Origin: VRUE01 sp963774405
GTDB taxonomy: Bacteria; Actinomycetota; Thermoleophilia; Solirubrobacterales; 70-9
DNA: 64,000 nt
Assembly (NCBI GenBank): GCA_963774405.1
Contig: CAVZEV010000005.1
Coordinates: 744,001 to 808,000, forward strand
Direction of reading: 5' to 3'
In this document: positions 26,929 to 35,372 of the stretch, one piece after another
Numbering within the stretch: position 1 is the first letter of the stretch
Layout of the letters: each line of letters begins with the position of its first letter
Program-made: the position numbers and the translations under genes
Notes under the pieces: generated by a model
What the model was told of the DNA's origin: nothing
Database searches by the model: none
What the model saw: only the letters and a program-made list of their open reading frames with translations

Positions 26929-29190
26929 ATGTCGGGCACGCGGGGTGGCCTCGGCCGCATCGTCGCAATGGGAATCGCGCTGGCGCTGGCCTTGTTGCTG
27001 CTGGTCGCCAAGGAGGCGACTGCGGGCAAGTATTCGGTCGCCCAGTGCGGCTGGTACGTCGGCGCCGATGCGAACTGGGCAGACAGCACCGGCGGGGCGA
27101 AGTTCCGCCCCGACGGCTGGTGTGTGCCGCCGGCCGGCCAGGACCCCTTCGACGGGGTGCACCTGAAGAGCTTCACCCGCGACGGCCAGGGAACTGTCTC
27201 GGGCACGCGCTACGCGCGCTGGCGCTGGGAGGCTCCACCGGGGACCGGGATCGCCCAGGTGCGGGGAACCTGGTGGCACGCGCTGCACGACGGCATCGAG
27301 CAGCGACTCGGCGTGGCCAACTGGGCCGGTGGCTTCAACGTCTTCGCCGCGGCCGGCGGCACCGACACCACACCGCGCGAGTTCGTCGCCGGCTTCAACC
27401 CGGCCCAGCCGGCCTTCGAGGATCGCCTGCTCTGCGCCAAGGCGGAAAGCAAGTGGTGCAGCCTCGACCCCGGCTCGTGGTCGGCGATCCGGGCGCTGAC
27501 GATCACGGTCCAGGACGACCTGCCGCCGTCGGCGGCGATCGGCGGCGAAATCACCGCCGGCGGCTGGCGGCGCGGAGCCCAGACGGTCGGCTTCGCGGGC
27601 AGCGACGTCGGCGGCGGCGTTCGCTTCGGCGAAACCGCGGTCGACGGTGGCCGGGTGAACCTGACCGAGTACGGCTGCGCCAAGGCCTCGATCGGCGGCG
27701 AGTGGCGGGCGACCCAGATGCGTCCCTGTAGCCTCGCCGTATCCGGCAGCGCGCCGATCGACACCACCCGGTTCAGCGACGGCCCACACAGCATCCACCA
27801 CTGCGTGATCGACTTCGCCGCCAACCCTTCGTGCACGGCGGACCGGACCTTCCTGGTCGACAACAACCCGCCCGCCCATCCGCGCGAACTTGCCCTGGCC
27901 GGCGGCGATGCGTGGCGGCGCAGCAACGACTTCGATCTCTCCTGGGTCAACCCGGGCCAGGGCCCGGCGAGCCCGATCGGCGGCGCGACCTGGCGCATCA
28001 CCGGGCCGGCGGGATACGACAGCGGCGCGAAGTTCGTGCCGGGTCACGAGCTGGGCGCGCTCAAGAACCTGTTCGTGCCCCGGGCCGGCGTCTACAGCGT
28101 CGGCGTCTGGCTGCGCGACGAGGCCGGCAACGAGTCTGCATCCTCGGCGGCATCGCTGCCGCTGCGGTTCGACGACGTACCCCCAGGCGTCGCCTTCGAG
28201 CCCGCCGCCGGGGATGCAGCTTCGGCCGAGGTCCGGGCCGAAATCAGCGATGCCCATTCCGGGCCCGCAAGTGGCGAGATCCACTACCGGCGGCTCGACG
28301 CTCAGCAGTGGACCGAGCTGCCGGCGAAGTTCCAGCGTGGCGAATCGGCGGACAGGGCCGAGCTGGTGGCACGACTGCCAAGCGACCTTGGTCTCGGCAC
28401 CTACGTCTTCCGTGCCGATGCGGTCGATGCGGCGGGCAACGCGGCGAGCTCGACCCGTCGCAGCGATGGCACCCAGATGACGGTGCGCAAGGTTGCCGGC
28501 GATCCGATCGCGGCGGTCAAGCGCGCCGAGCCGGTTCAGCGGGGCAAGGCGCGGATCTTCGCCCGCCTGCGCTGGCGCGGGCGCAGCGGCACCGAGCTGA
28601 CCGTGCCCTTCAGGACGGCGGCGAGGCTGAGCGGTCGGCTCGTCGACGACGACGGCGCCGGTCTCGCCGGGCGGACGTTGCGCGTCACAGCCCGTCCCTC
28701 GCGCGGTGCGCTTGGCCGGGCGCGGGTCGAGACGCTGAAGACAGGTGCCCACGGCGGCTTTCGCCTTCCGCTGCCGTTCGGGACCTCGCGCCGGATTGCC
28801 GTCGCCTTCCCGGGCGACGCCCGCCTGGGCCCGGCCGAGCGGAGCCCGCTGACCCTGCGGGTGCGCAGCGGGGTCGAGCTCGCGGCGACACCGAGGCAGT
28901 TGCGGACCGGCGCGATCGTGCGCTTCAGCGGCCGCGTGCGGAGCCTCGGCGCCCCCCTGCCGCGGCGCGGCAAGTTGGTCTCGATCCAGTACTACGAGTC
29001 AGCCGCGCGGCGCTGGCGCCCCGTCCTGGTCACGCGCACCGACCATGCCGGTCGCTTTCGCGCCGGCTACCGGTTTCGCTACATCAGTGGCTCGGCCCGG
29101 ATCAGGGTCCGCGCGGCCGTGCTCCCCGAGGAGCGCTGGCCCTACGCGCCGGGCGCCTCGCGCCCGCTTGTCCTTCGCGTAACCGGGTAG
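26929..29190 (+). CDS. Large secreted protein with Ig-like C-terminal modules
   Basis: About 753 residues. Signal peptide MGIALALALLLLVAKEATAG. The first part (to about 190) has paired cysteines and Trp-rich motifs (SVAQCGWYVGADANWAD, WWHALHDGIEQRL) and may be a lectin-like domain. Next come beta-rich Ig-like modules (VDNNPPAHPRELAL, VYSVGVWLRDEAGNESAS) and a C-terminal pair of Ig/big-like domains (VRFSGRVRSLGAPLPRRGKL). No catalytic motif. I chose the ATG at 26929 because AAGGAGG precedes it by 4-5 bases. This kind of secreted protein is common in Solirubrobacterales; the role is unknown, probably at the cell surface. Confidence 0.7.
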   Translation: MSGTRGGLGRIVAMGIALALALLLLVAKEATAGKYSVAQCGWYVGADANWADSTGGAKFRPDGWCVPPAGQDPFDGVHLKSFTRDGQGTVSGTRYARWRWEAPPGTGIAQVRGTWWHALHDGIEQRLGVANWAGGFNVFAAAGGTDTTPREFVAGFNPAQPAFEDRLLCAKAESKWCSLDPGSWSAIRALTITVQDDLPPSAAIGGEITAGGWRRGAQTVGFAGSDVGGGVRFGETAVDGGRVNLTEYGCAKASIGGEWRATQMRPCSLAVSGSAPIDTTRFSDGPHSIHHCVIDFAANPSCTADRTFLVDNNPPAHPRELALAGGDAWRRSNDFDLSWVNPGQGPASPIGGATWRITGPAGYDSGAKFVPGHELGALKNLFVPRAGVYSVGVWLRDEAGNESASSAASLPLRFDDVPPGVAFEPAAGDAASAEVRAEISDAHSGPASGEIHYRRLDAQQWTELPAKFQRGESADRAELVARLPSDLGLGTYVFRADAVDAAGNAASSTRRSDGTQMTVRKVAGDPIAAVKRAEPVQRGKARIFARLRWRGRSGTELTVPFRTAARLSGRLVDDDGAGLAGRTLRVTARPSRGALGRARVETLKTGAHGGFRLPLPFGTSRRIAVAFPGDARLGPAERSPLTLRVRSGVELAATPRQLRTGAIVRFSGRVRSLGAPLPRRGKLVSIQYYESAARRWRPVLVTRTDHAGRFRAGYRFRYISGSARIRVRAAVLPEERWPYAPGASRPLVLRVTG

Positions 29191-29201
29191 GGTGAGGGCC
29201 G

Positions 29202-29660
29202 ATGTCGCAGGCAACGCTTCACACCAGCGCCGGGGCGATCGTGCTCGAGCTTCACGACGAGGACGCGCCGAAGACGGTCGAGAACTTCCGCAAGCTCTCG
29301 GCCGACAAGTTCTACGACGAACTCGTCTTCCACCGGGTGATCCCGGACTTCATGATCCAGGGCGGCTGCCCGGAGGGAACCGGTCGTGGCGGCCCCGGCT
29401 ACACGTTCGAGGACGAGTTCAACGACCACAAGGTCGAGCGGGGCGCGCTGGCGATGGCCAACGCCGGCCCCAACACCAACGGCTCGCAGTTCTTCATCGT
29501 CACCACCGCCTCGGCCCCGTGGCTGGACGGCAAGCACACGGTCTTCGGCCGCGTCGTCGAGGGCATGGACGTGGTCGACGCGATCGAGGCGACGCCGACC
29601 GACGCATCCGATCGTCCGCTCGAGGCGCAGATGATCGAGCGCGTCGAGCTCTCCGAGTAG
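29202..29660 (+). CDS. Cyclophilin-type peptidyl-prolyl isomerase
   Basis: A 152-residue single-domain cyclophilin without signal peptide. The active-site signature is FHRVIPDFMIQGGCPEGTG, followed by RGALAMANAGPNTNGSQFF and LDGKHTVFGRVVEGMDVV. All usual catalytic residues (R in FHR, F/M/Q in FMIQGG) are visible. Predicted cytoplasmic foldase. Its stop abuts the convergent K+-channel stop. Confidence 0.95.
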   Translation: MSQATLHTSAGAIVLELHDEDAPKTVENFRKLSADKFYDELVFHRVIPDFMIQGGCPEGTGRGGPGYTFEDEFNDHKVERGALAMANAGPNTNGSQFFIVTTASAPWLDGKHTVFGRVVEGMDVVDAIEATPTDASDRPLEAQMIERVELSE

Positions 29661-30410
29661 CTAGGGCGCCGGGGGCGGGTCTGCTGCGGCTCCGTCGCCG
29701 CTGCGTTGCTCGTGTCGGCGCCGGATCGCCTCGCCCGGGCGCCAGAGGCTGACCAGCCCGGCGACCAGGGTGACGAGGAAAATCTGCCCGGCCATCATCT
29801 CCAGGCCGGAGATCAGTCGCCCCGGCTGGCCGCCGGGGACCAGGTTGCCGTAGCCCGTCGTGGTCAGCGTTGTGTAGCTGAAGAAGAGGAAGTCCGAGCC
29901 GGCGGGGTGGGGGTGGCCTTCGAAGAACGGCCCGCTCTGGAGGCGGTCGATGACGCCGTAGAGGAAGGTGAAGAGGATGCCGAGCACGGCGTAGACGCTG
30001 AGCGCGCCGAGGATCGTGCGCGAACCCACCTCGGGCGCCATGACGACGCGGCGCAGGACCGCTCCCATGGCGAGTGTCAGCAGCGAGACCTGGATCAGGG
30101 TCGCCAGGTTGAGCCAGTCCTGGTCGCCGGAGGCCGCCCCGATCGCGGCCAGCGCCACGGTGAGGGCGGAGAGGGAGATCGCGACGCGGACGAGCCGGGC
30201 ATGGGCGTGCGAGCTGGTCAGCGCCACCACCGAAGTTGCGCTCGTTGCCAGCGTCAGCACGACCGAGGTCCATCCCCGGTTCTCCAGCAGCGAGGCCAGC
30301 ACATAGGTGGTCAGGACGAGGACGAAGACGAGGCCGAAGGCGTCGCTGACGCGCTCCGCGCGCTGCAGCCATCGTTCACGCCTGCGCGCCCGGCGCGAAG
30401 CTGTCTCCAT
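29661..30410 (-). CDS. Two-TM-pore potassium channel family protein
   Basis: A 249-residue membrane protein. Four or more hydrophobic helices precede the pore. The pore loop with selectivity filter is SYTTLTTTGYGNLVPG, matching the K+-channel TxGYG consensus, followed by a last helix (EMMAGQIFLVTLVAGLVSLW). A long charged N terminus precedes the first helix. No RCK domain is present, so gating is unknown. I chose the ATG at 30410; the frame extends upstream but that stretch is the mirror of the divergent methyltransferase region. Confidence 0.85.
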   Translation of the reverse strand: METASRRARRRERWLQRAERVSDAFGLVFVLVLTTYVLASLLENRGWTSVVLTLATSATSVVALTSSHAHARLVRVAISLSALTVALAAIGAASGDQDWLNLATLIQVSLLTLAMGAVLRRVVMAPEVGSRTILGALSVYAVLGILFTFLYGVIDRLQSGPFFEGHPHPAGSDFLFFSYTTLTTTGYGNLVPGGQPGRLISGLEMMAGQIFLVTLVAGLVSLWRPGEAIRRRHEQRSGDGAAADPPPAP

Positions 30411-30473
30411 CCCCGCAGGTTCGGCCGGGGCGCCGGGTTTCCTGCCCGGCGCGAGCCCTGATAGACCTCTGCC

Positions 30474-31148
30474 GTGGCGCAAGAACACTGGACCGCGGTC
30501 GACGAGTACGTGACCGGCCTGCTCGCCCCGCCCGACGAGGCGTTGGATGCGGCGGTGCGGGCGGGAGAAGAGGCGGGGCTGCCCCAGATTCAGGTCTCGC
30601 CGCCGCAGGGCAAGCTCCTTCACCTGCTGGCGAAGACGATCGGCGCCCGGACCGTGCTGGAGTTCGGCACCCTGGCCGGCTACAGCACGATCTGGCTGGC
30701 CCGGGCTCTACCCGCGGACGGGCGCCTGATCACGCTCGAGGCCAATCCGGACTACGCCGAGGTGGCCGCCGCGAGCATCGTCGCGGCCGGGCTCGGCGAG
30801 GTGGTCGAGGTGAAGGTCGGGCCCGCGCTCGACCAACTCCCCCGGCTCGAGGCCGACGGCGTCGGCCCGTTCGACCTCACCTTCATCGACGCCGACAAGG
30901 TCCACACACCCGACTACTTCGCCTGGACGCTGGAGCACTCTCGCCCCGGCAGCCTGATCGTCGCCGACAACGTCGTCCGCGAGGGCCGCCTCGCCGACCC
31001 CGACAGCGACGACGCCACCATCCCGGCCCAGCGCCGCTTCCATGAGATGCTCGCCGCGGAGCCCCGGGTCGAGGCGACGACGATCCAGACGGTCGGCGGC
31101 AAGGGCTACGACGGCTTCAGCCTGATCCGCGTGGTCGGCTTGGATTAG
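30474..31148 (+). CDS. SAM-dependent O-methyltransferase (family 3)
   Basis: A 224-residue class I methyltransferase. The SAM site is VLEFGTLAGYSTIWLARALP, with ITLEANPDYAEVAAA and LTFIDADKVHTPDYFAW (metal-binding acidic residues) and LIVADNVVREGRL. This is the catechol/caffeoyl-CoA O-methyltransferase pattern. The substrate cannot be assigned. The start is GTG. It is divergent from the channel gene (63-base gap) and convergent with the GGDEF-like gene (4-base overlap of stops). Confidence 0.9.
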   Translation: MAQEHWTAVDEYVTGLLAPPDEALDAAVRAGEEAGLPQIQVSPPQGKLLHLLAKTIGARTVLEFGTLAGYSTIWLARALPADGRLITLEANPDYAEVAAASIVAAGLGEVVEVKVGPALDQLPRLEADGVGPFDLTFIDADKVHTPDYFAWTLEHSRPGSLIVADNVVREGRLADPDSDDATIPAQRRFHEMLAAEPRVEATTIQTVGGKGYDGFSLIRVVGLD

Positions 31149-32246
31149 GGCGCGGCCTGCTTGGCGGCCCGCTCGAGCAGGCCGTCGAGAGTGTCTTCGT
31201 CCCCGTCCAAGGCCGCCACTCCGATGCGGGTCGTGTCCCCGGGGTGGCGCTCGGCGATTTCGGCGCAGGCGTCGGAGAGCCGGCGCCGCGCCTGTTCGTA
31301 GTCGACCTCGGGGAGAGCGCAGACGAACTCGCTCTCGCCCCAGCGAACGATCGGATCAAAGGGGCGGAGCCTTCCCCATAGGGAGAGGTAGAGATTGCGA
31401 GCCAGGGTGGCGAGGGCCGCTTCGTCTTGCTGCTCGGGCGGGTTGGTCGACCCAAACGCGATCACGCAGAGCGCCAACGTGTGGCCCATCTCCTGGGCGC
31501 GCCTGAACTCGTGGCGCAGCAGCATCTCGCCGAGCCGCCGGCCGTAGGCGCCCGTCAACTCGTCCCTCTGGGAGCGCTCGAGCTCGGCCATCAACAGCTC
31601 GCGGTCGCTGGCGGCCTCCTGGCGGTCGCGTGCCGCTTCTTCACGATCGCGCGCCGCGCGCCGGCGGTCCTCGGCTGCCCGCGCCCTGGCAGCGGCGGCA
31701 CTGGCCCTCGCCACGGCCGCCACCTTGGCGGCGGGGCTGTCCTTGCCGAGTTCCCCTGCCATCTCCTCGGCGGCCCTGTCGATCTCCTCGGCTTCGCGGT
31801 CGCGCGAGGCGGCGACCTCGTCGCGGTGGCGAGCCATCTCGTCGCGGCGCCAGGCCTGTTCGTGGCGTTCGGCCGCGACCTGCGCACGGACCGCCGTCGT
31901 TGCCATTCGCGCCATCGTCCCCTCGCCGCGACCGGCCTTGGCCTGGTCGTGTGCGCGTAGCCGGGCGGAATCCGCGGTGGCGGCCTGCCTCCAGCTCGCG
32001 GTCGGAGATCACCTGGTCGCGGTCGGAGACCCGCTGGTCGGAGTCAGAGGCGGCCTGGTCGCGTTCGGCCAAGCTCTGGTCGGCATCAGACGCGGTTTGG
32101 TCTGCGTCAGAGGAGGTTTGGTCTCGATCCGATGCGGTCTGATCGGCTTCGAGCTGGACGGAGCGCCGGCGCCACGGCACTTTTGACGTGATGTTGGTCC
32201 CTTCCCTTTTGCCGACAAGCAAGCGGTCTTCCCGGTCGGCCTCCAT
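31145..32246 (-). CDS. Degenerate GGDEF protein with DQxxSDx heptad repeats, one frameshift
   Basis: The 5' part (32246 to about 31986) encodes seven tandem heptads (DQTASDR, DQTSSDA, DQTASDA, DQSLAER, DQAASDS, DQRVSDR, DQVISDR). It continues, after removing one surplus base near 31984, into a long Ala/Arg/Glu-rich coiled coil (ERHEQAWRRDEMARHRDEVA) and a GGDEF-like domain at the end (RDELTGAYGRRLGEMLL, RWGESEFVCALPEVDYEQA). The signature is degenerate: the GG(D/E)EF position reads GESEF, so cyclase activity is doubtful. The domain may bind nucleotides or mediate dimerisation. No TM helix is seen. Confidence 0.7.
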
Positions 32247-32283
32247 TGAGACTAACAGCGCTGATCGAACAGCAGTCCTTCCG

Positions 32284-32499
32284 TTAGTCGCCTCGATCGC
32301 GTTGATTCCTGTACCCACTGGCTGGAACGTAATGCTCCAACTCCGCCGGATGCTCGAGCGCTGGGGGAATGCCCTCTTCAGCGAGCTTGACCACCTCGGC
32401 GTATGTCTTGCCAGCGGCCGACCAGCCCTCCACATCGGGCGACTCGGCCCACCAGCAGTCGTCGTCATGGCGATGAAGGACTCGAACGGCCTCTGCCAC
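32284..32499 (-). CDS. HicB-like small protein
   Basis: A 71-residue protein with the HicB/DUF1902 core: VLHRHDDDCWWAESPDVEGW followed by AAGKTYAEVVKLAEEGIPPA. No RHH or HTH tail follows the core, so autoregulation by this protein is uncertain. It starts (GTG) one base after the stop of the 32501 gene, so the two are translated together. No HicA-type RNase (about 60 residues with a GSH/H motif) is adjacent. It may be an orphan antitoxin or a partner of the upstream gene. Confidence 0.6.
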   Translation of the reverse strand: MAEAVRVLHRHDDDCWWAESPDVEGWSAAGKTYAEVVKLAEEGIPPALEHPAELEHYVPASGYRNQRDRGD

Positions 32500-32500
32500 T

Positions 32501-32869
32501 TCAGGCAGTGGCAGGGGTCAGTCGCTCAAGTGCGTGACGACCGATCTCCGCTCGAACCGGCGGGATGTCTGTCGCGGGCGGTGCTTCCTTATGTCGATAG
32601 GAGACCTCGACGGCAATTCGCTGAAGAAGCTCGTTGCGAAGACGAGAGAGACGACCCGTCGGGACTGGCTCGATCAGCATGTCGAAGTCTTCCGTTCCGA
32701 CGATGACGGCCGGGCGCCCTTCGTGTAGGTAGCGCCAGAGAACCCGGTCGGTTTGAGGGGTCTCTTGCCAGGGGATGAAGGCCGCGCCACGCGGATAGCC
32801 GGGATCAGCGTCGCTTGTGGCGGCGTCGATGAAGGCCGATAGAGCCGTTTTCTCAGCGGGAGTTCGCAT
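32501..32869 (-). CDS. Unassigned 122-residue protein paired with the HicB-like gene
   Basis: I do not recognise this family. Visible features: a mixed alpha/beta N-terminal region (AFIPWQETPQTDRVLWRYLH), a strand-rich middle (RPAVIVGTEDFDMLIEPVP) and a helical end (LSRLRNELLQRIAVEVSYRH). It starts 36 bases after darG's stop and is followed within one base by the HicB-like gene, so it could be the last part of the darTG operon or one half of a separate toxin-antitoxin-like pair. Confidence 0.45.
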   Translation of the reverse strand: MRTPAEKTALSAFIDAATSDADPGYPRGAAFIPWQETPQTDRVLWRYLHEGRPAVIVGTEDFDMLIEPVPTGRLSRLRNELLQRIAVEVSYRHKEAPPATDIPPVRAEIGRHALERLTPATA

Positions 32870-32905
32870 GGGTATGTCGGTGTGCGACCTTCCTATTCCT
32901 ACCCT

Positions 32906-33988
32906 TCACTTCTCGCCCTTGGCGGGCATCAGAGCTTGGGCTTTGGCCATCGTCCAGCCAGCCTTCTGAATGCGCTCAACTGCGATCCCGATCTGCTCAC
33001 CGCTGAACTGCTTCTTGCGTGGGCTCCACCCGTAGATCGCCTCGGCGACCTCCTTCTCGTTGGCGGCACCCTCCATTGTCATCACCCAGTGTGCGCTCGC
33101 CAACAGCTCCAGGCCGAAGGCTGTCTCGAACCCTTCGACCAACTGCGCCACCTCGCCAAAGTGCTCGCGCGTGCGCTCATGTTCCGCAAGGAAGGACTCC
33201 GCCGACTCCACTGCCCCCGGTGCTACCTCCAGTGCCTCGTTTGGCCTATCTCCCTCACCCGTGTAGCCGGTGATCAAGTAGCCGTTGACCTCCCGCAGTA
33301 CGTGCCGCAGATTGTCGGCATAGGGTCCGTAGGGCGCTTTTACGTAGCGCAGTCTCAACGGCTCCCCAGCGGCCTGGAGGAAATACATCAGCTTGTGCAC
33401 CTCCAGCAGTGTCACCGAGGTGTCCATCATTGCGCTTAGGTAGCGCCCCATGAGACCGACCAGCGCAGCCCGGCCCGCCGTCATCCGCGGCCGCTTCGCC
33501 GCCTTCGGGCCTTTCCAGTCCGCTGGCGGCCCGCCGCCGGGCTCGAAGACAACCGCGGCGACCTCGGGGATCTCTTCCAGGCTGCGTTGGATAATCGGCC
33601 TCACTTCGCTCCATGCCAGGCCTCCGAGCCCGCTGCCTAGTGGCGGAATTGCGATTGAGCGAATGCCGCGCACCCGAATCTCCTCCACCAGAGCCTCCAT
33701 CCCCAGCTCGATGTACTCGATCCGGCTCTTAGCCCGCCAGTGCTTCTTGGTGGGGAAGTTGATGATCCAGCGCGGCGCGAGCTGCTCGGTGTCGAATACG
33801 AACATCCGACCCGGCTCAACCTCGCCGCGCTCACAGGCGGCGGCATAGGCTTTGAAGTTCTCCGGGTAGGTTCGCTTGAACTGCAGCGCCACGCCGCGGC
33901 CCATCACGCCTACGCAGTTGACCGTATTGACGAGTGCTTCGGCCTCTGCTCCGAGGACATCGCCCTGGGTGTATCGAATCACGCTCAT
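32906..33988 (-). CDS. darG: DarG antitoxin (macro domain plus C-terminal toxin-binding domain)
   Basis: A 360-residue protein. The N-terminal macro domain (about 1-150) shows RYTQGDVLGAEAEALVNTVN followed by CVGVMGRGVALQFKRTYPEN, FPTKKHWRAKSRIEYIE (with the likely catalytic Lys) and AIPPLGSGLGGLAWSEV. The C-terminal part (about 170-350) matches the DarG-specific helical domain. By family the macro domain removes ADP-ribose from thymidine in DNA and the C-terminal domain blocks DarT directly. Its ATG overlaps the darT stop (TAATG). Confidence 0.88.
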   Translation of the reverse strand: MSVIRYTQGDVLGAEAEALVNTVNCVGVMGRGVALQFKRTYPENFKAYAAACERGEVEPGRMFVFDTEQLAPRWIINFPTKKHWRAKSRIEYIELGMEALVEEIRVRGIRSIAIPPLGSGLGGLAWSEVRPIIQRSLEEIPEVAAVVFEPGGGPPADWKGPKAAKRPRMTAGRAALVGLMGRYLSAMMDTSVTLLEVHKLMYFLQAAGEPLRLRYVKAPYGPYADNLRHVLREVNGYLITGYTGEGDRPNEALEVAPGAVESAESFLAEHERTREHFGEVAQLVEGFETAFGLELLASAHWVMTMEGAANEKEVAEAIYGWSPRKKQFSGEQIGIAVERIQKAGWTMAKAQALMPAKGEK

Positions 33989-34635
33989 TACGGAAAGTAC
34001 CAGCCCCGGCAGACTTCAACCGAGGGTCGTTGAGCACCTTCGCCGATCGCCATCGCGGCTTCCTCGGCCACCTTTTTCGAGTGCGCCCCGACCCGCTCGA
34101 CCAGCTCCCAGGGCACGAACCGCTTCACCAAGAACTCCGCTTCCTTCCCTTCGCGCACGCGCGAGTCCCGAAAATCGTCCGCTGCCACAGCATCCCAGTT
34201 GACTTCCTCGAAATCGCCTTCGGCGCAGAAGAAGGGCGTATAGGCGGTCGCTGCATTCCCGTTCGTGAAAGCCCAGCGCACCCCCGTCTCCGCGGCCCAT
34301 TCAATCGTGCGCTTCGCGTCAAGCTCTAGATGCACGATCGGCCCCTGTCCACCGAAGTAAGTCAGTCCTGGCCGGTTGCCCATGTGCAGGATGTAGAGCA
34401 TCACTGAGCGCGGGCAGAAGAAGAAGGGCACGTACTCGCCAACCTTGTCGCCCCCATGGCACTTCAGCTCCAGACCCAGGCGTCGCCTCTTGATGTCACT
34501 CATTCCCACCGCCACTTCCGGGCCACCTCGGGCGATCATCTCGGCGTCCGACAGAAGGCCTCCGTCTCCGATAATCGAATCCAGATTGTCAACGTGCGTT
34601 ATGTGGTAGATCCGGGTTGGCTGGGGTTTGGGCAT
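33988..34635 (-). CDS. darT: DarT DNA ADP-ribosyltransferase toxin
   Basis: A 215-residue protein of DUF4433/DarT. Family pattern: TRIYHITHVDNLDSII near the start (NAD-binding His region), then VGMSDIKRRRLGLEL, EYVPFFFCPRSVMLYILHMG and the later acidic segment CAEGDFEEVNWDAVAADDF, which likely holds the catalytic Glu. DarT modifies thymidines in single-stranded DNA with NAD+ and acts in phage defence and growth control. I chose the ATG at 34635 (MPKPQPTRIYH). It is translationally coupled to darG. A decayed relaxase gene lies back-to-back with it. Confidence 0.88.
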   Translation of the reverse strand: MPKPQPTRIYHITHVDNLDSIIGDGGLLSDAEMIARGGPEVAVGMSDIKRRRLGLELKCHGGDKVGEYVPFFFCPRSVMLYILHMGNRPGLTYFGGQGPIVHLELDAKRTIEWAAETGVRWAFTNGNAATAYTPFFCAEGDFEEVNWDAVAADDFRDSRVREGKEAEFLVKRFVPWELVERVGAHSKKVAEEAAMAIGEGAQRPSVEVCRGWYFP

Positions 34636-34684
34636 CGGCACGGCGACTCTACGCGACGCCCAGGCCGCGGCAAGACCGCGGCTC

Positions 34685-35347
34685 ACGACGATGCGTTGCG
34701 GGCCGAACTGGCGAAGCTGCCGAGCGAGGAACTGGCCGCCCGCCGAGCCGAGCTGGGGGCGCCGGTCCGCCGCGAGGCCCATGCCGAGGAGGCCCCCGGC
34801 GTGGCCGAAGCTCGCAGGCGCCTTCAGCGGGCCGTCGATAGACGCGAAGCCGCTGAAGCCCTCGGTCGCCGCGCGCGCCGTAAGGAGCTTGCCCCTTGCC
34901 CTGGCCGATGAGGAGGACTGGAGGGAGACCCTGGGCGAGAGGGCTGTCGCGCTTGAGCGGCTGAAGTCGCCTGGCAACGAGGTTCGCCGCGAGCGCGAGC
35001 TTGCCGAGCAGCTACTCGCCCGGCGCTCCGCCGAAGCCGTGGCGATCACCCGGATCGAGCCGCCGCCCTACATCGTCAAGGAGCTGGGGGAGAGGCCCAC
35101 CGATCCGACCAAGGCCAGAGCATGGGATCACGCCGTCGAGGGAATCGAGAGCTACCTGGTCGAGCACGGGATTACGGACAAGGGGAGCGTCTTGGGTCCC
35201 GAGCCGCCCGACGCCTCGACGCGGGCCATCCGCGAGATTGCGCAGCAAAGGCTTGCCGAGACTCAGCGCCGGCTTGAGCTTGAACAGCGCATCGTGACCA
35301 GAGAGATGACGAGGAGCATCGGGCGAGACATGGGGATCGGTCTGTAG
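34685..35347 (+). pseudogene. Decayed C-terminal end of a conjugative relaxase (MobF/TraA-like)
   Basis: The plus strand carries fragments of a long helical protein in two frames. About 34685-34890 reads DALRAELAKLPSEELAARRA and EARRRLQRAVDRREAAEAL. About 34890-35347 reads ERELAEQLLARRSAEAVAIT, then PPPYIVKELGERPTDPTKAR and AWDHAVEGIESYLVEHGITD. This tail resembles the C termini of actinobacterial MobF relaxases as I remember them. The N-terminal relaxase and helicase domains are absent. It ends at a TAG at 35345, 26 bases before the TIR gene. Confidence 0.55.
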
Positions 35348-35372
35348 GTCGAGGGCGTCAAGTACTCGCGGA

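Noticed and set aside
26893..28752. 619-residue minus-strand ORF
   Set aside because: Mirror of the secreted Ig-like protein at 26929, which has a signal peptide and ribosome site.
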